Assembly: GCF_014803405.1 (NCBI RefSeq)
Contig: NZ_JACYFG010000032.1
Location: 1 to 64,000, forward strand
Length of the DNA stretch: 64,000 bases
Direction: 5' to 3'
From: Pelagicoccus enzymogenes
GTDB taxonomy: Bacteria; Verrucomicrobiota; Verrucomicrobiia; Opitutales; Opitutaceae
Under the pieces are notes generated by a model that did no database searches, had not been told where the DNA came from, and worked only from the letters and a program-made list of their open reading frames with translations. The position numbers and the translations under genes are program-made. Position 1 is the first letter of the stretch. Every line of letters begins with the position of its first letter. This document shows positions 36,067-45,576 of the stretch, in pieces.

Positions 36067-39000
36067 CTACCAGCTAAAGGTGCTTGTCAAGCGCCAGGTG
36101 GTTGGCACGGAGAGGCGATAGCGGTTGCTGTCGAGGGCGTTGCCGTTTGAGTCTACCGCATCCGGATTCAGCCCGGTGACTCGGAATCCGCCCTCATTGG
36201 AAGTGTCGACCAAGCGCGAGGCGTTGAGCTGGATTCTCCAATCGACGCTATCGTTCATGATTTTGGTCCTGTATCCAAATTTCACTCCAGCGGTGAGGAC
36301 GGAGTCGCCGAATAGCGGATTGTCCGGATCACCTATGCTTGCGTTTACGACGTTGTTGGGATCGTTGAAGCCGGGCACGTCGCTGAATTCTGGCACCAAA
36401 TCGGTGACGGGAATTTCCTTTCGGTTCGACCCGATGACTTTTCCATCCTCGAAGATGACGTTCGCTCCCACGGAGAAGCCTTTCAAGCGTCCTTCGCGAA
36501 AAGAGTAGTCTGCGACGAATTTTCCGGTGTACTCGGATACTCCCAAATTGGGACGACCTTCTCTCGCGAGGTCTGACGCGTAGCGACCGACCACGCTATC
36601 AACGAACCAGCGAGCGATGGTTTCATCAGCGAGTTCGTTTGTTAAGTTCCCGTTGCCGTCGCGCTCGAAGATGTCCGGATTGTTGGTTCCATCGTTGTTA
36701 AGCCCTTCCGCGAAGAATGGACCGTAGAAGGCCATGCGGTCGGACAACCAGTCTTCGACGCGAGGTGACACGTTAGTGACTTGGTTTTCGAGACGACTGA
36801 CGGAAAAAAGCAAGCGCAGGTTCTTGGTCGGATTGTAGGTGCCGGTAAACTCGAAGCCTTCGGAAGTTGAGTCCTGTGTGTCGTTTACGTTGTCGGGACG
36901 AACGTATTGGTTTGTGGTGACCTGGCCGTTGACGTCGTAGGTCCACCACTCGGAGAGGCGGCCAGCATCTTCAAGTGCGTTGTAGATGCGGTTTTCGATA
37001 CCGGGTATCGCCTGGGAAGGAAGCCAATTGGGCCCGTTCGCGTTGACCTGCGAAGTCTCGTAGAAGGAGAGACGGAGATCCATCTTGCCTTCCAGCAGGT
37101 TCGCTCCGATTCCGAACTCCTCGGTTTCGCCGCCCTGCGGAGGGATGACGCGACCGAAGTTGTCGGAACGCGGGTTGGAAACTTCGAAGTTTTCGGACTG
37201 GTTGGCGAAGATGCGGAGCTTGTCCGGTATGACGTGCACGATTACGCTTTTGGAAACTGAAGCGACGTCGATGAGCGGGTTATTGGCGTCGGGGCGCGCA
37301 TTGTAGTAGGAACGTTCGATATCGTTAGCGAAGAGTTCGCGCTCGCCCGTAGATTCGTCCGGGTCTATCCGACCGACAGATTGGTTGAAGGCGTCGCCTG
37401 ACTGACGGGTGCGCAGGTACGGGTAAACCGAATCCTCTCTCGCTCCTAAGAGCGTGACGACGCGACCGTTTAGGAAAAAGCTCTGAATGGAGCCGCTCAG
37501 GCCCTTGTTTATTTGCTCTCTCCAGTTTCCGCGGCCAATAGAGTTGCGGCGAAGTTCGACCGGAACGGGGGAGGTCGCTATTACATTTGGCGTCGATGTC
37601 ATATAGTTGTAGTAGAGGTCTTCCTCCTCGGTCAGGATATTGGAAGGTACTGCATTTATATTGAGCGAAGTGTCGCCCGGCTGAACGGCATCGCCGACGT
37701 ACCAAATATTATAGATGCGGCGCCCTCCATCGTTGAAGGCATCTTCCTGGTCTGCCCGAACACCCGAAGCCATCACATCTGGAATATAGTTATGGGCGCG
37801 CGTTTCCCAGCGGTATTCGAAATTTTCGGACCAGCGGTAGTTGGCTACTCCTGTGATACGGTGTTTACCAAGCCAAGACAGACGGTCGAACTTCTCTGCG
37901 AAATCGAAGTCGTAGTTCGCCTGAAGTTGGTAGGATTCGCTCGCTTGTTCGCGGTAGAGACCAAGTGGGCGACCGTAGATGAAGGGACGCATGAAATTTG
38001 GATTGGGAACGCGGTCACCGTTTTCATCAAGGTAGAGCATATAGCGGTTGTTATCCAACTGAATTGCTCGGGTTTGAGATATGATGGGAAAGTTGTTTTC
38101 GATCCTGTAGTCTTCTTTCAGACCGGAGAACGAAACGTAGAAGTTGTCGTTTATCTTTTGGTCGATATTGAATGACAGCTTGCTGTTCTCTTCGTCTCGG
38201 TAGTTGCCTGGCAGGCTTCCGAGGTCGAATTCATGATAGGGAAAGATGCCGGGATCGGTAACCTGCGGATCTAGGAAGCCGTTGGTTCGGTTCTCCAGTG
38301 GATGTGAAGTGCGGATGAGTGTCCGGCGATCAGATGCGGGGCCGCGGCTGCCAGTGGGAGTGCGCGTGCCCGAGAGGTTGATGCCGCCGTGCAGCTCCTG
38401 GTCTGGAAAGGCTCCGTCATGGTATATGATGAGAGCATTGTCTTTGCCGTCCAAGTCGTCGCCCAGACGGACTTGTCCGGCTGGCCTGCCGTGGCCTACG
38501 CCATCGATGTCGTAGGTTGGATCTATAATGCCCGAGACTGCTCTTACGGAGGCTGCGTTCGTGTTAGCGGGATCGGTAGGGTCCCACCAAAAACCGGCAT
38601 CGAGTAGGGCCTCTTCCAAGGCATCTCCGCTCAGCCCGTTAGCGACCTGATCGGAGTAAAAGTCGTTATACAGAGGAAGCCAGCCGCTAACGTTGTCGTG
38701 CACTAGGCGGTAGGTTGGCTTGCGGCTGAAACGATCAATCTCTTCGTATGCCACGTTGATTGTCGTATTCTTGCTCGGTTTGTATTGAAATGTCGAGTAC
38801 ACGCGATTGTCACGTTCCCGTGCGTGCTGTACGTCGTATTTCTGGTCGCCGAATTTGGCGGCGATTCTGAATCCCAGTTTGTCTTCGATCAAGGAACGGT
38901 TGAAATCGAAGCCGGTGCGCCAGGTACCAAAGTTGTCTAGGACGATGTCGAGCTTGTTGATCTCTTTATTGGTGTGGGCTTTCTTGGCAGTGTAGTTGAT

Positions 39001-39543
39001 TAAGCCTGCAGGGGTGCCGAGGCCAAAGAGAATAGAATTGGGGCCTCTAAGAAACTCGGCTCGCTCGACGTTGTAGCGATCACCGCCGATGAATACTTCG
39101 TGGAAGCCTTGAGTTTTTGCCGCCCGCCCGAGTCCGCGCACGCGTACGGAGGCTTCGGAAGCAGTGGGGTCGCCAAAGTCACCACCCGTGTATTGACCGA
39201 AAGCAGCCACAGTTTCAGAGGTCTGTTCCGAAAGTTCATTTGTCTCGGCGCCTGCTACCAGCTCGAGGGCCGATGTTAGGTCAGTTGCTCCGAGGTCGTC
39301 CATAAACGCATCGGTCAAAACCGTGACAGAGGCTGATACGTTTTTAAGCTCAGTATTCAACCGGCTTCCGGCTGTAGTCGATGCGCCGCGGTATCCTTCG
39401 TCTGCGGATCCGTCCACCTGGAAGGGCGAGAGAGTGAAGACATTTTCATCCTCTTCGCCGTCTTCTTGAGCGAAGAGGAATGCGGCGGGTGTGGCCGTTG
39501 CTAGCGACAGGGCTAGGAATGTATTTTTGTAGGTAGGTTTCAT
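36067..39543 (-). CDS. TonB-dependent receptor 1 (Opitutae type)
   Basis: 1158 residues, an outer-membrane active transporter for large glycans or chelates. A signal peptide (1-25) is followed by the TonB-box-like segment DENVFTLSPFQV and a plug domain (about 55-200; AEFLRGPNSILFGLGTPAGLINYTTKK). A 22-strand barrel ends in an aromatic residue (STFSW). It is larger than the usual 700-900 residues, with long extracellular loops. It lies between the rhaM operon and the GH78 rhamnosidase, so uptake of rhamnose-containing oligosaccharides is a fair guess. It has no SusD partner. Confidence 0.92.
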   Translation of the reverse strand: MKPTYKNTFLALSLATATPAAFLFAQEDGEEDENVFTLSPFQVDGSADEGYRGASTTAGSRLNTELKNVSASVTVLTDAFMDDLGATDLTSALELVAGAETNELSEQTSETVAAFGQYTGGDFGDPTASEASVRVRGLGRAAKTQGFHEVFIGGDRYNVERAEFLRGPNSILFGLGTPAGLINYTAKKAHTNKEINKLDIVLDNFGTWRTGFDFNRSLIEDKLGFRIAAKFGDQKYDVQHARERDNRVYSTFQYKPSKNTTINVAYEEIDRFSRKPTYRLVHDNVSGWLPLYNDFYSDQVANGLSGDALEEALLDAGFWWDPTDPANTNAASVRAVSGIIDPTYDIDGVGHGRPAGQVRLGDDLDGKDNALIIYHDGAFPDQELHGGINLSGTRTPTGSRGPASDRRTLIRTSHPLENRTNGFLDPQVTDPGIFPYHEFDLGSLPGNYRDEENSKLSFNIDQKINDNFYVSFSGLKEDYRIENNFPIISQTRAIQLDNNRYMLYLDENGDRVPNPNFMRPFIYGRPLGLYREQASESYQLQANYDFDFAEKFDRLSWLGKHRITGVANYRWSENFEYRWETRAHNYIPDVMASGVRADQEDAFNDGGRRIYNIWYVGDAVQPGDTSLNINAVPSNILTEEEDLYYNYMTSTPNVIATSPVPVELRRNSIGRGNWREQINKGLSGSIQSFFLNGRVVTLLGAREDSVYPYLRTRQSGDAFNQSVGRIDPDESTGERELFANDIERSYYNARPDANNPLIDVASVSKSVIVHVIPDKLRIFANQSENFEVSNPRSDNFGRVIPPQGGETEEFGIGANLLEGKMDLRLSFYETSQVNANGPNWLPSQAIPGIENRIYNALEDAGRLSEWWTYDVNGQVTTNQYVRPDNVNDTQDSTSEGFEFTGTYNPTKNLRLLFSVSRLENQVTNVSPRVEDWLSDRMAFYGPFFAEGLNNDGTNNPDIFERDGNGNLTNELADETIARWFVDSVVGRYASDLAREGRPNLGVSEYTGKFVADYSFREGRLKGFSVGANVIFEDGKVIGSNRKEIPVTDLVPEFSDVPGFNDPNNVVNASIGDPDNPLFGDSVLTAGVKFGYRTKIMNDSVDWRIQLNASRLVDTSNEGGFRVTGLNPDAVDSNGNALDSNRYRLSVPTTWRLTSTFSW

Positions 39544-40294
39544 AGTGTTTCTAGTTCGCTTGTTGAGCAGGTGTAAGCTGCTGAATATTGTGATTGGAAA
39601 ACGGGGTTGTTTTCTCGCTTATATTGTTACGAGTTCGATCTAGGGATCGTAGGTATTACAGCCGTACGGTATGCCTCGTTTCGATCGAACGTTTCCATTG
39701 AAGGATTTTTGAGGCTATTTGATTACGGTATATGTATATAGGATACAGGTTGGCTTAGGGCAGCGTGACGCATTCACCGAATGGGATTGCTGCTCTATAA
39801 AAAGGCTTTGGAAAACTCACAAAGCCCTGTGGGTAAGTCCGAATGAGCCGAACGATGGAAAAACTAAAGGGGGGGCTTTAGCTGCTAGTTTGAGAAATCG
39901 CTATCTGCGGTATCATTTTTGAATTGGGGTAGTCTAATAACAAAGGTGCCGTGGACGGTAGTTAGCCGAGGCCTGTCAATCGGCCGACACGTGACGCATT
40001 TTCGAAGGGGAAGCGGGGGTGCTCGAAACGGTCTATTAGGGCTGGTAAAAGATCCCATTATCCACCCTGGAGTTCCAGCTGAATAATGCGTATTAGGATG
40101 TAGGAATGAGTTTCAGCAGCGCATAATACTTGGTTGTAGGTCTTTACTACAGAGAAACTTGTAACTTTGCGTTTGCCGCTTGAGAAAAGACGGCAATGGA
40201 CTGCAACTACATAAATGGCAGCTACCATTCCGGTAGCTGCCAAGGGTAACAAAGCCCCGCACTTTCGGTGGAAAGCGCTAAGGGTGACAAGATA
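39544..40294. other. Long intergenic region upstream of receptor 1
   Basis: About 750 bases. The first part should hold the receptor promoter. A 10-bp palindrome TTCGATCGAA is at 39680-39689, about 135 bp upstream of the receptor start. A hairpin at 40217-40241 ends the rhamnosidase transcript. No gene is supported; the rest is probably decayed sequence next to the sulfatase remnant. Confidence 0.5.
40217..40241 (-). terminator. Hairpin downstream of the rhamnosidase/sulfatase-remnant unit
   Basis: Perfect 10-bp stem GGCAGCTACC / GGTAGCTGCC with a 5-base loop. On the minus strand it is followed by ATTTATG, a weak T-tract. Likely terminator of the leftward transcript. Confidence 0.55.
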
Positions 40295-40682
40295 TTATTG
40301 CAGTGGTTTGTTTGTGAATTGGAGCCACTCTTTCAATGGTTCGTCCAGCTGTTTGACTTTGGATGGGTACTTATCGGCTAGATTCACTCGGTCACTTTTG
40401 TCCTGCTTCAGATTGTAAAGCTCCTCTCTCGCTCCACTCGACTTCCATGAGATGAGCTTGTCCCACCGGAGCAGAGACGTATCCACGCTCGTACAACAAG
40501 GACTCGCTGAACAATTTGTCCAAGTTGGGCGTCTCCAGATGGGGATGCCCCATGAATCCGTAGTCGCTCCAGGTTTGGTCGTCGCTGATAATGAGGACAA
40601 CGTTTGGCTGTTTCGCAGCGATAATGGAGCTCAAGCAAGAAATCACTGCAAGCAGAGGTATCACGAACTTGGTCTTTTTCAT
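40295..40682 (-). pseudogene. Sulfatase remnant 1 (internal deletion and frameshift)
   Basis: The N-terminus of a secreted type I sulfatase is intact for about 70 residues: signal peptide (MKKTKFVIPLLAVISCLSS), then PNVVLIISDDQTWSDYGF with the metal-binding DD pair, and HLETPNLDKL. The frame then breaks at YVSAP, just before the expected catalytic Cys/Ser-x-Pro-x-Arg site. In a different frame the typical sulfatase C-terminus follows at once (DKLISWKSSG, ELYNLKQDKSDRVNLADKYP). About 350 internal codons, including the active site, are missing. It lies 26 bp downstream of the GH78 stop-to-start interval on the same strand, so it was once part of that transcript. Confidence 0.85.
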
Positions 40683-40707
40683 TGTATTGGAAAGAGCGCG
40701 GGGTGGA

Positions 40708-43446
40708 CTAGCGCTGGGACCTGAATCGAAACACGCCAGCTGGAAGGGTGTAAATTCCAGCCTGTTGGCCGTATGTATAAGGTTTTGTGTGAATGCGTTC
40801 CCAAGTGGGCTCGCTTAGGAATTCAATTGAGTCGCTATTGCGGGCGGGAACGTGCACCTCCGCGATAGCGTTTGGAGGAATTTCCACTAGGAGCTCGAAT
40901 GTCGTTCCCTCGATCGACCATTCGCAGCGGGCGAGGCCCTGTGGAGTTTGCAGAGAAGTCTTGGCCCACTGCAAACCGCCCCCTGCTTGGGGGCGTATAA
41001 GGAGTTTCTTGTATCCAATACTTTTTGACGTCTGGTCTATTCCGCCGACAGCGCGATAGAGCCACTCGCCGATAGCTCCGTATGCGTAATGGTTAAACGA
41101 ATTCATGCCGTCGTCGCCGAAGCCGGAGTCTTTTGTCCAGCTGTTCCAGCGTTCCCACATAGTGGTGGCTCCGTTTTCGATAGGGTAGAGCCAGCCCGGA
41201 TAACTCGTTTGCAGAAGAATTCGATAGGCGAGGTCGTGCAGTCCATAGCGGGAAAGGACAGGGCAGAGAAGGGGGGGTCCCAAAAAGCCGGTGGACAAAT
41301 GGTTTTCGCGACGCTCGATTAGCTGAACGAGGCGCTTGAGGGACCTTTCGCGCTGCGGAGATTCGAGGAGGTCGAATGCGAGTGCGAGCAGGTATGCCGT
41401 TTGGGAATCCCCTACGAGTAGTCCGTTGGGAGAAACAAACTCTTTCCGAAAGGCGATTCTGATATCATTGCGTAGCTTTGTGAATCGTTCGATATCCTCT
41501 TCGTAGCCGAACAGGTTCGCGATTCTTATCATGATGTCCGTGGTCCTGGCGAAGTAGGCGGTCCCGACCAGCTCGCATGGGGTGGAAGACCAATCCGGAC
41601 GGATCGCGTCCACCGCGAGCCAGTCTCCGTAGGCAGTCGCAGGGCGGATAAGTCCATTGCTTGTACCTTCTTGGTAGTCGATCCAACTTACCATGTGGGA
41701 GTAATAGCCTTCCAGCAGTGTAGCGTCGCCGTAGGCCCGATAAATTTCCCATGGACAGATGATGCCTGCGTCCGCCCAGCCAGCGTTTCCGTGTCGATGA
41801 GAATTCGTGTCGATTGCAAACTTCAGATCGCGACGCAGGGAGAATACGTCAGGTGCGATGTCGGGATAGGCTCCGTCGCCTGTTTGCCCGTCGTTTAGCG
41901 TTTGTATCCACTGTACGAAAAAAGAGGATACATCATAGTTGAAAGTTGCCGTTGGGATAAAAACCTGTGCATCGCCTGTCCAGCCAAGCCGCTCGTCGCG
42001 CTGCGGGCAGTCGGTAGGCAGTTCAAGGAAGTTCCCTTTTTGTCCCCATTGGATATTACTCTGAAGTTGATTGAGTTGCGGGTTCGAGCACTCGAAGTTG
42101 CCAGTTCGCTCCATATCGCAATGGAGGACGTGGGCGGTAAGCGTATTTTTGGTTGGCTTGGTCTTTAATCCAGAGATTTGAACGTATCTGAATCCATGAT
42201 ACGTAAAGGTGGGGAAGTACGTCTCGTCCGCCTCTCCGCTGCAGATGTACTGATCGGTCGCTTTGGCGCTTCTTAAGTTGTCCAGGTAGAGAGTGCCATC
42301 GCTTTTGAGCATCTCTGCGAAACGCAGGATGATCTTTTGTCCGGCTTCGCCATTGATTTTGAGTTCGACTGCACCGGTCATGTTTTGACCGAAGTCGAAA
42401 ATGTAGCGATCGCGGGAATGGGCGGTGATAGAGATTGCCTTCAGGTTTTCCTGGGAGCGAGTGAGGGGGCCGTTGCGGGGGAGTATATCGGCGTTTGGTG
42501 GCGGAAAGGTATGGGCTGCTTTCCATGACGACGAAGAGCGGAAGTCGGGCTTGTTCCACCCGGGCATCTCTTTTCGAGCGTCGTAGCTTTCACCGTCATA
42601 GATATCGGAGGCCCGTATAGGGCCGGTGGAGCTCGCCCATTCTTCGTCGCTTTTGACGACTTGCCGTTTACCGTCGGCGTAGTCTATTTCCAATTGGCAA
42701 AGCAGGCTGAGCTGGTCTCCGTAGTTAGCACGGGTCGGCGGAAAAAATAAATTGCCGCGGTACCAGCCGTCGCCGAGTACAACGCCGATCGCATTAACAT
42801 TTTTGTTGAGGAGCTTGCTGACGTCGTAAGTAAGATACGGAATCGTCTTGCGGTATTCGGTCCAGCCGGGAGCGAATCGGTCCTCGGAAACCTTCGCTCC
42901 GTTGATGCTTGCCTCGAACAGTCCACGGGCAGTCACGTAAAGACGTGCAGAGCGAACAGGCTCGTCGCGTAGACTGAACTCTTTGCGTAGGTACGGACTG
43001 GGTACAGAGCCTTTATCGCCCTTGTCGAGTCGACCGATCCACTTCGCTTGCCAGTCGCTCGGCTCAAGCAGCCCCGCCTCAAAGAAAGCAGTTTTGCTCC
43101 ACTTGCTCAATTTTCCCCACGCGTCCCAGATCGCCACGCGCCAATAGACTCTCTCCCTCGATGAAAGAAGAGGGCCGTCGTAGGCGATATCCAAACTGAC
43201 GTCGGTATCGATGCGACCCGTATCCCAAAGCAGGTCTTGCTGGGCGAAGTTGTGTGGGCTGGTTGCGGCCTGGATTCGGTAGGCCATCTGAGCAGCCCCG
43301 TAGCGCTTGTCGACCTGTCGCCAGGAAAGTCGAGGTTTGCGGGCGCAGATGCCGATTGGATTCTCGCGAAGGTTTACTCTAAGGTTCGTAACGGATGGCG
43401 CTGAGTTGCGGCTGGCTTCAGGGGTGTTTTTGAATTTTGGTGACAT
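40708..43446 (-). CDS. GH78 alpha-L-rhamnosidase
   Basis: Releases terminal alpha-L-rhamnose from glycans. I start at the ATG at 43446 (MSPKFKNTPEAS, 912 residues); an ATG eight codons earlier (43470) is also possible. Domains in order: N-terminal beta-sandwiches, the Bac_rhamnosid (alpha/alpha)6 barrel, and a C-terminal beta-sandwich. Numbered from 43470, the acid Glu493 lies in CPQRDERLGWTGD and the second catalytic Glu773 in TTMWERWNSW, both fitting the GH78 pattern. No signal peptide is visible, so it may act in the cytoplasm on imported oligosaccharides. Together with rhaM and a symporter it supports rhamnose use. Confidence 0.93.
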   Translation of the reverse strand: MSPKFKNTPEASRNSAPSVTNLRVNLRENPIGICARKPRLSWRQVDKRYGAAQMAYRIQAATSPHNFAQQDLLWDTGRIDTDVSLDIAYDGPLLSSRERVYWRVAIWDAWGKLSKWSKTAFFEAGLLEPSDWQAKWIGRLDKGDKGSVPSPYLRKEFSLRDEPVRSARLYVTARGLFEASINGAKVSEDRFAPGWTEYRKTIPYLTYDVSKLLNKNVNAIGVVLGDGWYRGNLFFPPTRANYGDQLSLLCQLEIDYADGKRQVVKSDEEWASSTGPIRASDIYDGESYDARKEMPGWNKPDFRSSSSWKAAHTFPPPNADILPRNGPLTRSQENLKAISITAHSRDRYIFDFGQNMTGAVELKINGEAGQKIILRFAEMLKSDGTLYLDNLRSAKATDQYICSGEADETYFPTFTYHGFRYVQISGLKTKPTKNTLTAHVLHCDMERTGNFECSNPQLNQLQSNIQWGQKGNFLELPTDCPQRDERLGWTGDAQVFIPTATFNYDVSSFFVQWIQTLNDGQTGDGAYPDIAPDVFSLRRDLKFAIDTNSHRHGNAGWADAGIICPWEIYRAYGDATLLEGYYSHMVSWIDYQEGTSNGLIRPATAYGDWLAVDAIRPDWSSTPCELVGTAYFARTTDIMIRIANLFGYEEDIERFTKLRNDIRIAFRKEFVSPNGLLVGDSQTAYLLALAFDLLESPQRERSLKRLVQLIERRENHLSTGFLGPPLLCPVLSRYGLHDLAYRILLQTSYPGWLYPIENGATTMWERWNSWTKDSGFGDDGMNSFNHYAYGAIGEWLYRAVGGIDQTSKSIGYKKLLIRPQAGGGLQWAKTSLQTPQGLARCEWSIEGTTFELLVEIPPNAIAEVHVPARNSDSIEFLSEPTWERIHTKPYTYGQQAGIYTLPAGVFRFRSQR

Positions 43447-43627
43447 CAGCAGTACCGGGGCGTGAGGCATGTCATGGAAGAGGCGCGACGATTGGTCTAG
43501 GCCTTGCCGGGGAATGTGCTTGCCTATTGGGGAAGGAGGGCGGAGGAGCCGGCATGCTCCTTGGAGTATAGGCTACGAAGAATGATGAAGCTTCGTTCGG
43601 CTGTCTATTGGATCAAATCCATACATA

Positions 43628-43663
43628 TTGAATCACGGCGGGTGTATTGCCCGCCGCTTGCGG
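43628..43663. repeat. Intergenic hairpin repeat, copy 1
   Basis: A 36-bp sequence that matches 63875-63910 at 30 of 36 positions, all six differences being transitions. It contains a GGCGGG / CCCGCC stem with a 7-base loop. It lies between the GH78 start and the symporter stop. Confidence 0.6.
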
Positions 43664-43687
43664 GGAACAATGCTAGACAGGGCGAGC

Positions 43688-45436
43688 TTAGGCTCCGGCG
43701 GCGGCCTTCTGGCGCTTGTAGGTGCGACGTAAGAGAACACCGATTGTGAAGACGAGTCCGCCGCAGAATAGGAAGGCGAATCGTCCCTCGATCGGGTTGG
43801 GGATTGCGGTAAGCAGAAGGATGAACGCTCCGAAGCTCATGGCGACGCCGCCCATCATGCCAGCTTGCTTGTAGTCTGTCTTGGCTCCTTCGCACTCTTC
43901 TTCGGAGATGGGGGTGCGCATGCGAACGTTGAAGGATTCGATCTCTTTGCGTCGCTTCTCCGACATGCGCTTGTAGAACAGCATCGTGAAGAAAAACCAG
44001 GAGCTGCAAGTTGCTAGGTTGGCGAAGAGGCCAATGCTCGGTATCCAGGTTTCAACTTCGGCTCGAGTCAGTTCTCTACCCAGTTGTCCCGCAAGCCAGT
44101 CGGTGTTGAAAAAGTAGAAAACAGTCAACGAGGTCATGAAGCCTACCATGGTGGTAGACCACGCAGCCCATGAAGGGGCTTTTTTGGTGAAGATCACCAG
44201 GGCGAGCGGGATCGTCATGGGCACCGCGAGCATGGAACCTGTCCATTGTACGAGTTTGAAAAGTCCGAATTGCTTCAGCTCGGTGAAGAACAGGGCCAAG
44301 CTGATGATCAAGCCGCCAAGGAATACCGTGGTGATGCGGCTGGTGAGCATGAGTTCCTTTTCGCTGGCGTTGGGGCGAAGCACTGGAAGGTAGAAGTTTC
44401 TGACGAAGATGCCGGCGTTCCGGTTTAAGCCGGTGTCCATGCAAGAGACAGTGGCTCCGAGCATAGCGCAGATCATCAGCCCCATCATGCCCATAGGCAG
44501 GTACTCCAGTGCAACGACGATGTAGGCGGCCTCCGCAGGGTTGTTCAATTCCGGAATGATCGCTCCAATATCTGGATACAGGATAGCTGCTGCCAAAGGC
44601 GGTATAAACCAGATGACCGGACCGATGTATGAAAGGATAGCTGCCAGGCCGGCTGCCTTGCGAGCATGGTCCGAGTTCTTGACCGCGAGGTAGCGTCCGG
44701 ATTCGATGAGGTTGTTGCAGTTGACGAGCTGTCGGGCGATGTTCGAAAGCATCCAAAAGGCTAGCAATCCATAGGTGAAGGGAGCGGAAAGGTCGAGATG
44801 GCCCTCCGGCATTTTAGCTACGAACTCGCTGGGACCGCCGACGGCGCTCATGGCGAAGATAGCGGCTACGATGGTTACGGGCACCATCACCAGCAGTTGA
44901 ACGAAGTCGTTTGAAGACGAGGCCCAAGAGCCTCCCAAAAGGGTGGAAGTGATTACGACGACGCCAGTGATAACGATCGCAGTTTCGAGAGGAAGTTCGA
45001 AGGAAACGGAAATGAAGAGGCAGAGCCCGAACAGCCAACCAGCTCCTCCGAGAATCCCGAGAGGAATGCTGAACCAAGTATAGAATTGCTGGCTGAACTT
45101 GTCGAAACGCTCCCGCACGGCTTCGACGGTAGTGATGGCTCGCATCTGGCGGGAGCGGGCGGCGAAATAGAAGTAGTTGACGGTGAAGCCGAGGGCGTTG
45201 CCGAGGTAGATGGTGAGCACTCCCCAGCCGTCGTTATAGGCCTTGGAGGCGGCCCCGGTGAAGGTCCAGGCGCTGAACTGGACCATGAAGGCCGAGGCTC
45301 CGACGAGCCACCACATCATGTTGCCGCCGCCGCGGAAGTAGTCGCTCGTGTTGGACACGAATTTCGAGGTGAGGTAACCTACTGATAGGAGCAGGCCGAA
45401 GTAGGCTGCGATGACGATGTAGTCGTAGATAGTCAT
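43688..45436 (-). CDS. Sodium:solute symporter (SSS family)
   Basis: 582 residues with about 13-14 membrane segments, an inner-membrane sodium-coupled importer. The beginning (YDYIVIAAYFGLLLSVGYL) and the WWLVGASAFMVQFSAWTFTG segment are typical. Similar transporters sit beside glycoside hydrolases and import sugars. The neighbouring GH78 enzyme makes L-rhamnose or an oligosaccharide a likely substrate, but this is inference. It ends with a basic tail (RRTYKRQKAAAGA). It may share a transcript with the rhamnosidase, though 242 bp separate them. Confidence 0.9.
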   Translation of the reverse strand: MTIYDYIVIAAYFGLLLSVGYLTSKFVSNTSDYFRGGGNMMWWLVGASAFMVQFSAWTFTGAASKAYNDGWGVLTIYLGNALGFTVNYFYFAARSRQMRAITTVEAVRERFDKFSQQFYTWFSIPLGILGGAGWLFGLCLFISVSFELPLETAIVITGVVVITSTLLGGSWASSSNDFVQLLVMVPVTIVAAIFAMSAVGGPSEFVAKMPEGHLDLSAPFTYGLLAFWMLSNIARQLVNCNNLIESGRYLAVKNSDHARKAAGLAAILSYIGPVIWFIPPLAAAILYPDIGAIIPELNNPAEAAYIVVALEYLPMGMMGLMICAMLGATVSCMDTGLNRNAGIFVRNFYLPVLRPNASEKELMLTSRITTVFLGGLIISLALFFTELKQFGLFKLVQWTGSMLAVPMTIPLALVIFTKKAPSWAAWSTTMVGFMTSLTVFYFFNTDWLAGQLGRELTRAEVETWIPSIGLFANLATCSSWFFFTMLFYKRMSEKRRKEIESFNVRMRTPISEEECEGAKTDYKQAGMMGGVAMSFGAFILLLTAIPNPIEGRFAFLFCGGLVFTIGVLLRRTYKRQKAAAGA

Positions 45437-45576
45437 TTGACGGGGCTGGGAGAGAGGACTGCAGTCCTTAAACCGCCATATTCGCAGGATACTTGGCCCA
45501 GTATCAATTGGCCTCGAATCAATACAGATAGAGTCTTCGATTCCGATTCGCCCGTGAGGCGAGATCCGGGAGCTCG

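Noticed and set aside
39719-39922. Small rightward open frame upstream of receptor 1
   Set aside because: Low-complexity composition and no family signal; probably chance in a long intergenic region.
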